Below are positions 11,421 through 29,432 of a stretch of DNA of 64,000 nucleotides, piece by piece. The stretch's first letter is position 1, and every line of letters begins with the position of its first letter. The stretch lies in contig NC_018394.1 of NCBI RefSeq assembly GCF_000208865.1, positions 517,635-581,634 of the forward strand. The letters are read 5' to 3'. A program made the position numbers and the translations under genes. This stretch comes from Neospora caninum Liverpool. Lineage: Eukaryota; Apicomplexa; Conoidasida; Eucoccidiorida; Sarcocystidae. The notes below the pieces were generated by a model. It was not told where the DNA came from. It did no database searches and worked only from the letters and a program-made list of their open reading frames with translations.

Positions 11421-12644
11421 GAGTCGGGCAAAGTTCTTGAGTACGAAAGAGAAGTAGAGCGGCGAGAAGTCGAGGCCAGGCAGGTGACGAGGACATTTCC
11501 CTGGGGGTGAATTTGTTCAATTTTGGAGGTGTTTTTGCTGGTCCGCTCACCTCACGGAAAGCAAACGCGGAAAAAGAAGCGGCGCCCGACACCTCTCTCT
11601 TTTCGTGAATGGAAAAACGGCTCGACTCTGTCTACCCCCTGAGAACGCACACGGTAACGCCGTCCTCAATTGCCATCTATATAAAGTAGATATATCAACT
11701 ATCCTTACTTCTTTCTTCCTCTCTGCGTCTCCTTTTCTCTGGCTAATTCCTCTCTGTGGTCAAGCTCCGCTCTCTCCCCGGTGATGTGCATCTGGGAGAG
11801 AGTAGATGCTGGCGGGGGCGTCCGAAACACGCGAGAGCGTCGCATCGTTTTTCGCTCTTCAGCTGAAAGTTTGCATAGACATTTTAACGTAGAGAATTCC
11901 CCATTTTTTCTGGAGAAGCAAATCAGGCGCCGCGTTCCTCATTCCGAGAAACGCACAGCCCCAAAGGTCCCCCCTTTCGCGCCTTCTCGCAAAGTGGACG
12001 GGGTGCTAGGGTGAAAGAAAAGACGCCCGACAGCGGAGACACGCTTCTTCCCGAGGAAGTCGCGATTTTTCTAGAAACCCCGTTTCTCGCGTTTTTTCTC
12101 TTTTTCCGCACACCTACACGACGTCGGAAACACGCAGCGCCTCGGAACGCTCCGAAACTCCGGCGACCACACTTTTTCCCCTGTAGATATATCGTTTTGC
12201 TCCCAGTTCCACCGGGAATCGAGGACGCGAGGAAATATGCAGCGGGGCGTATCTACAGCTCTCTGTCGCGTGCCGATCTCTCCTCGAGCTTGTCTGCGTG
12301 TAAAAGTTTTTCTTTTGTGTTCCTCGCTCGGGTGAAGGAACTGCCGCGGTACGCAGCCCTCGGCTGTCTTGTCAAATGCGGCGTTTTTCCAGAAAGGTGA
12401 AAACTTCCCGTCTGCTCGGATCGTGCTCCCTTTTTCGCCCCCTGGCCCTCTGCGCGCAGTTGATCCCAAAAGCGAGGTCGATCTCTCCAAGATGCTCTCT
12501 GGTCTCGTCTCGATCGAACGCGAGGAGTAAACCGCGTTCTTCCCTTCTTGCCACGCAAGACCACTGAGGCTCGCCGGAAACCTCTCGGAACTCGGGCGAG
12601 AAAAAACGGCACGACCAGGGACGAGACCGGGAAAAGACGCGACC

Positions 12645-12775
12645 AAGACGAAAGAGAAAGAGCGAAGACGAAAGAGAAAGAGCGAAGACGAAAGAGAAGG
12701 AGAGAAGACGAAAGAGAAAGAGAGAAGACGAAAGAAAAGGAGAGAAGACGAAAGAGAAAGAGACAAGACCGAGAA
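12645..12775 (+). repeat. Tandem ~20-bp purine repeat just upstream of the protease start codon
   Basis: About six imperfect copies of a 20-base unit, AGACGAAAGAGAAAGAGCGA, with drift in the last five bases of each copy. The array ends about 14 bases before the ATG at 12789, so it is probably transcribed as part of the 5' leader. Confidence 0.85.
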
Positions 12776-12788
12776 GAAGAGAGGAAAG

Positions 12789-21674
<8,886 letters not shown>

Positions 21675-21928
21675 TGGGGATGTCAAAATCCGATGCGCTA
21701 AGGGTCAGGCCCAGTGACTACGTCTTAAAGGGCTTCTGCACTTGCTCCGTCAACTCCTGCTGGAGTTAGCAGTCATCTCGTGCGTTAACATTTGTGGGGC
21801 TCATGTTGGTCAAAAACTCAGACAGGTTGAAGCGACTCATTCGTTTCCCATATGAAGCATACAAAACAGGCCGCACCAAATAAACTGGGCCGTCACGTTT
21901 CCAGCACTACCACACCGATGTCACCAGA

Positions 21929-24900
21929 TTACCGCAACTCTTCTTGCTGCGGTTTCACTGATGCACTCCTCACAAACGTGATAGCTCTTAAGTACCAACC
22001 GCTGTTTGCGGACTCGATTCCGTTGTTGTTGCTCCCCTTAAATTCCTCATGCTGCCCAGTCACCTGCATTTCTACTTCACCACCCTCATTGGTCTGTCAA
22101 ACGGGATATAGTGACGCATCGACTCCTCTTGCCAACCGTATAGTCTCAAATGCCACTTACCAGATGCCCAGAATGTATTGCCGCTCTGCATATAGAGGAA
22201 ATCGGGCTGTACACCTCTGAGGAAGAAATATTTTCATGTTCAGGAATGCGGGAGGTTGGCAGTTCGCGGAATAACGAGTTTACTTGTTCCATAGACCGTT
22301 CCTTCGATTGCGGCAAGGCAACCTATCATTTGAAAATATGATCCTAAGCTCTACACAAGTCTATTGGGCGGTGTACGAACCAGGTGGACAGATTACAAGT
22401 TCCTTGTCTCCGGGATTCATTTTCAGGGCAAATGCGCCATCATCTAAAAAGTCAGGTGACAGAGAAAGTGAATATGAATAGCCGCCAGCACACTACCTCT
22501 ACAAGTCAACTTTCTGAAATTCGGCGCTTTGAGAACGGAGAAGGATCGGAGCTGAGACTCGTCCTCTCCCAGGCTAATGACCCCTGAAATCGCGTTACAA
22601 TACCAATATTAATGGTCAGAGTAGTGGTTCCGGCTCACCATTTTTTCCGATCGTACCAGAGTACGATTTGAGGCCACTGTGTGTCGCGACGACGAGTTCT
22701 CCTCCCTGTGCGGTCAAAGCTCCATTGTGGAGGGCAGCCTTGCACACAGAGCTTGCTTCTGCGTAGACCTTGGATCCGTAAACTGGTGCAACCTTCGACG
22801 TGCAGCCAGATGGGCAGGAAACGAGGAAGCGCTGCTCTGTTACTCCGTTGAACTCCTCGCGTCTCAAAGTATCCTCGCAAGTCAGCTGAATAGCTGGATT
22901 TGTTGGGAGCGAGGATTTCGGAATTTCGTTGAGAAGGGGCTCCTCTGAGGAGCATGGAGACAAGCAGACGCGCCCATCGTCTGTACGTCGTTCTCCCCGT
23001 GGGACAGGACCGCCCTCGCCGAGGCCAGCACCTGCTTCAGCTGCCACTTGTTGAACTTGCTCCGGAGACAGCGCGTAAGCGAAAACTTTCAGCGCCGTTA
23101 TATGGCCCATAAAATACTCAGATTCGGAATCCGCAGCACGACCGATAGTCAACTGGTCCTGAAGCACGACGCCGGTGAGACACAGCCACAGCTGAAGCAC
23201 CCCACGGCATTACCTTCAAGCTGAAATCGAAGTCAGTCTTCTCGGAAACGACCTGTCGCCCATTCACGTAGATGTTGACAACTTTTTCAGGCGAATAATA
23301 CGAGACAGCAACATGCAACGGTTCTGAGGATGGCATCATGCAAGGGCAGGGAGGTAGTGTCCCATGTTAAGCACTACCCACCTCCTATGGCTGGTTTTAT
23401 CCCAGTGCTAATAAAACTGGGGTGGCAATTTTGTTCGAAGACAAGCTCATCCTTGTCGTCCATTGCGAGGGTGAAGCCTTCACAACCGCTTTGGGTTAGT
23501 ATGGTCCTCCAGGTCCTCTTTCCTCCTGTCACAGCTTTCGTCAACGCGCAAACGGGAGGGTCGCCGAAGTAACGACTTACCGGTAACGGACATATGAAGA
23601 GCAAAGGTAAAGTCTGAAAAGCCTGTAAGTGCTTTCGCCCCCGGAAGCTTCGCCGTTTCCACGTAATCCTCCGGTCGTCCGCGGAAACCTAAGCCGCATC
23701 ATTGAGAGCATACTTCCATAAGGGTGACACTATTTTCGTGCTCACCAGTGAATTCCTCAGGAGCGAACCAACGGAACTTCTCCGGCAACAAGTCCACGGG
23801 GGCCGATACGTCAGCTTGTCTGAAGGCAGGAAACTTTCCTGAACATACGATAATTTATATAGGTCGGTAGCAGTTCTTCCTAAAACTCGCGTCACGCACC
23901 TCCACTAGGGATTGCCGATCCTCCTGCGTACACAGCCCCTTTAACTATTTCCTTGGCTGCCCTGGCCTTGACGGAGTTGATGGGCAGGGATACCATAACT
24001 GTTAAAGGTCGATGGGTTTATTCGGCATTTTTAGCTTCGTATCGAATTCCTACATGTGTGATCGTATCGCCCAAAGGACTCGCTCTTGATGCCGTTGCGC
24101 TCTGATTCCATGAACGAATTCTGTCCCTCGCCGAGCACAACAACAATGTCGCCGCCAAGGGGTCCTATGACTCCGACGTGGATAGCAGCTTTGCAAATCT
24201 GTTGGAAAAGTGGGTTTTTAAAACGTAGAAAACAGGCGAAGCAGTGACTTTACCGGCGAGTCGTCCGTATAGATATAAGTTCCCTTTAGAGACCCTGGCT
24301 CTTCGCTGTTCATAAAACGCAATAACACGGGGGTCGCTGGCTTAGCTTAGCCGGGTGCCTACCTGCAGCCCTCGGGGCACGTCGCTATAAACATCGCCCC
24401 AGACTGCCCGCCCATCTGCTTGTGTGATAGAGGCCGGTCGCCACAGTTGAGCTCAATTTTCGGTGGTAAGCTCCGTTTCGACAAGGCTGGAGTGTCCTCG
24501 GTCCTGAACAATCCCATTCCTGAAGGGTCTCCGTCGCCGCGGCAGCCGACAACGACATCCTCCTCGTGCACACAGTAAACATCGCTTGAGATCTCATGCG
24601 GGCAGTGCCTCAAACTTGTTTCCTCGCCTATGGAAGTTCAGCTACACTTGAGTTCATTGAAACCTGTGCCACTGCTACTCACCTCCGCAGGCTACACCGA
24701 AAGCGGCAATCTTTTCCGTATCAGGCCCACATAAGTCGACTCCGTTGACACTGTCACATCCGTCGTCCGAGTATCCACCGTGCTGACAGAAAAGTCGTCA
24801 GCATTGATGAAAGAAGGTGGGTGTCAGGAATATGCCAACCTTGATGCCAGTGTAGCCCATTTGAAGGCAGGCGACTTTCTCAGATTCTTTTGTCCATCCA

Positions 24901-27447
24901 TCACTGCAGACGCTGCCCCACCCTGAGTTTCACTGCCATTGTGGCTGGTGAGAAAATGTTGAGCAATCGCGTGACATACCTTCGTTGTAGAATTGAAGCC
25001 TGCCCACCCCATTTGTAGCAGGAGCGCCACTTTCGTCGACGATGCGAAGGCTTCCCAGCGGGGGTTCTGCCGGAGGGTTATTGGTGCATCTGACGGCTAC
25101 ATCCATGGAGTGGTCGGCACAGCGTGCAGGAGGCTCTTCAAAAGTGCAGTCAGCTATGTTCTTCTCCGGTCCCATGCACTGCAAAGCAAGGGTAGTTTCC
25201 ACCAACTGGAACATGTATGTGAATTAGTAGTTACCATGACGCCTGCATTGGACAACGTGTTCTACTCTCTCTTATGGCTACGCAAACCTTTCGCTTGTTG
25301 CCTTACCTGCGACAGATACAGGATACTTGGCGCCAGCACACACGTACTGCCCCTCCACAGATTCGCAGCCGTCCTCCAGGTACATGCCGTGAAGGTACCC
25401 TGTCACATGTGCACATGTTGAAGAACTACTTCCCTGATATATTGTAAGCCTCCTACCGAGTTCGTGACATGCCTTCCGAGCTGAGTCAATAGTGAAAACT
25501 GTGAAATCACCCTGTTTGCTGCACGGTAGGGCACGCATTTGCTGCTTTACAGTTCGCGCCGACTGATGTCAAACTCACCACACCGAACCCCACACTCCAT
25601 TGCGCCGTATTTCCAGACGTCCGGTGGAAGAGAGCTTTCCGTAAGCTGGAAGAAGCAAGACCGATAGTACGTCTTTAAATAATTAAATAATTGGAGTGCG
25701 TACCATCGACTACACGGACATCCTTGTCCACCTCGTCAATAGAATCTGGTCGGATCCTGGCATGAAACACACACTACGCCTCTCGGCAATAGACTGCTCA
25801 TACCGGTGCGGTAGACAAAGAAGCTAGAACTCCGGTTGACTGGCGAAGAGCTAAAATTCGAGGAAGCTGTGCCTGAAAAGGAAGTATAATTTCGAGCCTG
25901 AAATTCGTAGTTTAAAACACAGCACGAACCTGTTGATTTTAAAGCACTCCCGGTATAATCTGTAAGCTCTCCAACCACCGAAACAACGACTTCTCCACCT
26001 GTTACAGGCAGTGGCAGCCATCCAATTATTCGGTCCGACGCAAGCGGTGTTGCTTACCAGAAGGGGAGAGGACACCGTCGTGAATGGCTGCGGCACAGAT
26101 GGAACTCGCCGCTGGATGAATCGAAGAACCATCGACGCTGGCGAAACTTGATGCTTGACAGTTCATCGGACAGCGAACTTTGAAAATGCCGATTTTTTCA
26201 GGAATGCTGTGGCAACCAATTTCTCGGGAATGCGTCCCCAGAAGACGGGAGGTGTCCAACCCACCGGCTGTACAGGTCCAAAGCTCTCGTGTGACACTCA
26301 ACGTCTTGGGCCGGAGTGTCAGCATCCTCCGAGGGTTTGAGCGACACTCTAATTGCAGACTCATACGGCGTGCCAATCCATCTTTTAACATTGAATGCGA
26401 AAACCCGTCCGTCGTCTGCTTTGATACGGACGAACTCGCAGTACCAGGGATCAGTGCCAGCTGTATTCCGAAGAACGAGTGCCGTTACGTCGCCAACTGA
26501 CAAGCAGGACTTGGATAAGAGAGCACGTCCTTATGAATTCTGCAATTGATGCATACCGTCGGCTGCTCTGAAGCGGACCCTTCTTTCAGCCCCCGGGCGA
26601 ACGTCCTGGACGAGTAGCTTCGGAGCTGACTGGCGCTCACTCCCAATTAACGTAAGCTCTATTCCTCCCGAGGTGCCAGCTGCATCGGAGCGACAAATAG
26701 GTTGATGTGGGTCTTGTAACTGTGATTCAAAGAAGCTTTAAATGCGTACCATGTTCGTCATTTCCTGTTTGTAGGACTGCCTGGTACATCTTGTTGCCTG
26801 ACATTGCGTATGTCTATTGAGCGACTGATAATAAGTAGAGAAGGGGGCAGAGCACAGCGTCACCGTGACTCACAGCGTCCCGATGTCCAGGGTCCAACAC
26901 GCCAGTGCAATCGAATAACCAGTAGCGGAAGTCTTTCCACACTGTAATGCGTTGACATTTCCAGGCAGAGTTGCCCGTAATGAAAACGCTGATCGACTCT
27001 GGGTCACCAACATCGATCCGATCAACAATCACCCTAACAAACGCCGATGTTTACGCGTGGGTACTAAAGTGTGATAAATGACATTCGTACCGTTTCTCTG
27101 TGCCAAAAGCTTCTGATGCTATGGAAATCGGTTTGGTTTCTCTTCCGTCACTTCCTGTCACGGTGAGCTTCACGTTGCTTCTGGAATATGGTTGAAAACA
27201 ATCGAAGTGACCATACATTTCTCGTGCAACGCCTGTAGTTCGCTCACTGCAGATCGATTCCGGGGCCCACAACAGGAACTATCTCGATCATGTAGCGAGC
27301 TGAACCCTCTCCTGCTGCTAGGCAAACCCCGTACTCAGGCTTGCCGTCTTCCGGCGCCGCCCGACACCATTCAGTTGCCGAAGCAATTCCAATGCAATTT
27401 GCGAGGAGCAAGCCCCCCACGACAGTCGCCGCAACTCTGTACCGCAT
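21929..27447 (-). CDS. Secreted PLAT/LCCL/SRCR/pentraxin multidomain protein (LAP1/CCp3/scavenger-receptor-like)
   Basis: Secreted adhesive protein with the domain set of Plasmodium LAP1/CCp3/PSLAP. It has 30 exons, all phases closing, 1270 aa: 27248-27447, 27091-27180, 26874-27033, 26750-26813, 26557-26679, 26265-26496, 26058-26206, 25930-25998, 25804-25872, 25704-25745, 25579-25645, 25307-25518, 25235-25242, 24980-25178, 24840-24922, 24683-24782, 24363-24627, 24254-24305, 24054-24198, 23900-23998, 23746-23838, 23581-23688, 23382-23525, 23214-23323, 22639-23158, 22497-22583, 22381-22443, 22284-22322, 22161-22216, 21929-22093. Signal peptide 1-25; two PLAT-like segments (about 52-150, 158-265); LCCL1 (about 275-385, CPMNC); SRCR1 (393-525, [15 protein letters not shown]); SRCR2 (537-650, WGSVCSDGW); LCCL2 (690-790); pentraxin/LamG-like (830-1000, [10 protein letters not shown]); LCCL3 and LCCL4 (1035-1260). 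There is no membrane anchor. All 29 introns are 53-70 nt. Plasmodium relatives act in gametocyte/ookinete stages and the crystalloid; a sexual-stage role here is inference. Confidence 0.93.
25235..25242 (-). other. 8-nt microexon inside the SRCR1 domain
   Basis: The exon is GCGTCATG, bounded by GCAG and GTAACT. It enters in phase 1 and leaves in phase 0. It joins ...YPVSVA to [11 protein letters not shown] through G-V-M, restoring the SRCR pattern of a hydrophobic segment before Cys-x-Gly-x-Glu. Skipping it joins a phase-1 end to a phase-0 start and breaks the frame, and reading through meets an in-frame stop. The flanking introns are 64 and 56 nt, matching the rest of the gene. Confidence 0.8.
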
Positions 27448-27767
27448 TGTGTAAAAGGTACCTCACAGCTCGTTATGCCAAATTCCAGAAGCTGTGGTAA
27501 ATGCTTGTTTTGCGACACCACGGGGGGTGATAAATGCCAGTTGTACAACTTTCGGGCAACCGAGAAGCTACTCATTCAGCGAGGAATTGATGTATCCGGC
27601 GCCCGCTTCGGGTGTATGAACAGTCACAGCGTCGCTACTACGCGCAACAAGCTACCCGTCCACAAAAATCCGCATGCACTGTCTTGTAACACCAAACTTC
27701 CAAAAATCTCGAGACTGTTTCAGCGCAAGGTCGTCCTACATAGCAGTGTTCTTCCCTGTTTCTGGTG
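27448..27767. promoter_or_regulatory. Divergent promoter region, LCCL protein / RCC1-like protein
   Basis: A 320-base gap between two divergent start codons. It must hold both promoters and both 5' leaders unless leader exons exist. No TATA box or obvious palindrome is visible. An in-frame TAG at 27741-27743 limits the RCC1-like start to 27768. Confidence 0.5.
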
Positions 27768-29327
27768 ATGATGGCAGGGATTTCCAGTGAGCCGATAATT
27801 CTCATGAGGAGCGTGGAGCACAATAATCCGTGCTCCCGCCGATGCATTCCTGAACAACCAGTGTGCCCTCAGTTGCAGCCGTGGCCGGGGTCTTTCCACG
27901 GGGATACAGATTTTATTGGCGGCATCCCATGCTACTTTAGCAAACCACTTTCGTCTTTTGTGTGGCATGCAGATGGCAGCTCGCCCTCCCTACCTCGCCA
28001 TTTTACTGTGTCAGATGAGGCCGCTATTCTCGGTAAAGTCTCAGCATGCGAGGACTTCTTTGCCATTTCCTCGGTAGATTCCCTACTCGTGAGCCAAGTT
28101 TTCTCATTTTTCTTTGGGAGACAGACCAGGTCAACAACTTTCCCTGATGAGACTGCCCAAAACGGCACAGCAGCAGCTATTCGTCATCGCATGACCAGCC
28201 GTCTCAGCCATTCCATTTTACCATGCTATGGACGAGTTTTGTGTGTGGCATGCGGCCTCAACCACGTCCTGTTAAGTACGGACACGGGCAAGGTCCTCTC
28301 ATACGGCAAAAATCATCACGGCCAGCTCGGAACTGGGCGCTTGACCGATGAAGGCACACCGGTTATTGTGCCTTTGCACGACTGTAATTCCAAAAGTATC
28401 CGCGTGTTCGCTGGCTATGATTTCTCTTTCGCCCTAGCTGACAATGATCAGGATGAATCACAAGAGACTTTTCGAAAACATGAGTGTGGTGGTTCTGTGC
28501 TACTTGCGTGGGGTTGCAATAAATATGGACAGCTTGGTATTGGCTCAAACACAGATGCACTGGTCCCGACCAAGGTGTGTAAAACAGGGAATGTTTCTTC
28601 GTGGATTAGCGTAGCAGGTGGTTTCGGCCATGCCGCGGCAGTTTCCTTAGACGGCCGGGTTTACTGCTTCGGCCTAAACTTGCACGGACAGCTGGGCCTT
28701 TCATCCACTGAAAGTACATGCGTCCCCCAGGCTGTACCGATTTCAGATCCAGTACGGCAAGTTTCGTGCGGAACGTGGCACACTCTCTTCCTAACTGAAC
28801 GGGGAGAGGTTATCACCGCTGGATGTGCACCGAAGTTCACTTCTCCTCCCTCGCTGATGGAATGGTCTTCGGAGTTGTCGACAAGTACCAAGCTTAAGCC
28901 CTCCCAAAGAATTATTCGCGCAGGGAGAGTGTATTACCAGCCAAAAACGGGCATCATGCACGGGGCACCACAGAATACGGTGCCATTCCAGTGTCCGTTT
29001 TCGGAAGCTCCAGGACTGTGCAGGGTGAAAGGGCTCCCCAAAACGATTACTGCTGTCTCAGCAGGCCCAATGCTAAGTGTTGCTTTAGGGAAAGAGACAT
29101 CCACCGGGGACTGCCTCTATATATGGAAGGTAGATGAGCTGTGTGCCAATGGGGATCGGCGGACAGCTTCCGCTGACGTCTATGCTTTGGGCCGATTCTT
29201 TCCCGCCATTCTTCAGCCAGGCATCAATAATGGCACATTTAGTATACAATGTCACGCGGGGGCATCCGGAGTGTTCGCGTGGTTGGCTAAAACCGACACA
29301 CCACAAGCTACGAATTGTATCACATGA
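27768..29327 (+). CDS. RCC1-repeat protein (intronless)
   Basis: A single open frame of 519 aa. The first ATG after an in-frame TAG is at 27768. RCC1-type beta-propeller repeats lie at about 155-360: CVACGLNHVLLSTDTGKVLS with YGKNHHGQLGTG, then LLAWGCNKYGQLGIG, AGGFGHAAAVSLDGRVYCFG with LNLHGQLGLS, and a degenerate VSCGTWHTLFLTERGEV. The first 150 residues and the last 150 have little repeat character, though VSAGPMLSVALG near 440 looks like another blade. RCC1 itself is a Ran nucleotide exchange factor, but many RCC1-repeat proteins have other partners. The four clear repeats here do not prove exchange activity. It is divergent from the LCCL gene and convergent with the pseudouridine synthase, whose stop is 105 bases away. 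Lack of introns contrasts with its neighbours. Confidence 0.9.
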   Translation: MMAGISSEPIILMRSVEHNNPCSRRCIPEQPVCPQLQPWPGSFHGDTDFIGGIPCYFSKPLSSFVWHADGSSPSLPRHFTVSDEAAILGKVSACEDFFAISSVDSLLVSQVFSFFFGRQTRSTTFPDETAQNGTAAAIRHRMTSRLSHSILPCYGRVLCVACGLNHVLLSTDTGKVLSYGKNHHGQLGTGRLTDEGTPVIVPLHDCNSKSIRVFAGYDFSFALADNDQDESQETFRKHECGGSVLLAWGCNKYGQLGIGSNTDALVPTKVCKTGNVSSWISVAGGFGHAAAVSLDGRVYCFGLNLHGQLGLSSTESTCVPQAVPISDPVRQVSCGTWHTLFLTERGEVITAGCAPKFTSPPSLMEWSSELSTSTKLKPSQRIIRAGRVYYQPKTGIMHGAPQNTVPFQCPFSEAPGLCRVKGLPKTITAVSAGPMLSVALGKETSTGDCLYIWKVDELCANGDRRTASADVYALGRFFPAILQPGINNGTFSIQCHAGASGVFAWLAKTDTPQATNCIT

Positions 29328-29432
29328 AATTGACCACACAGTTCCACAGGAAATGCTGTGTGCGGAACCGTAAACAGATGCAACCCATGCAGAAGCGCTA
29401 ATGAAGATGTCCGCGAACAGAATACACAGAGA

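Larger units (their letters stand above)
10171..12788. other. Intergenic region upstream of the ubiquitin protease
   Basis: No convincing gene. The first 700 bases carry scattered AT/TG-rich sequence (10301-10350, 10660-10850). A GA-rich block (11221-11420) follows with GAGAGAG and GATAGA units. The last 150 bases are a purine-rich tandem repeat. Open frames on either strand lack conserved motifs and are low complexity. Promoter and 5' leader of the protease gene are expected in the right half. Confidence 0.6.

Noticed and set aside
26207..26264. Apparent frameshift between the PLAT and first LCCL domains
   Set aside because: A 58-nt GTGGGT...CACAG intron restores the frame and matches the size of the other introns, so no pseudogene call is needed.
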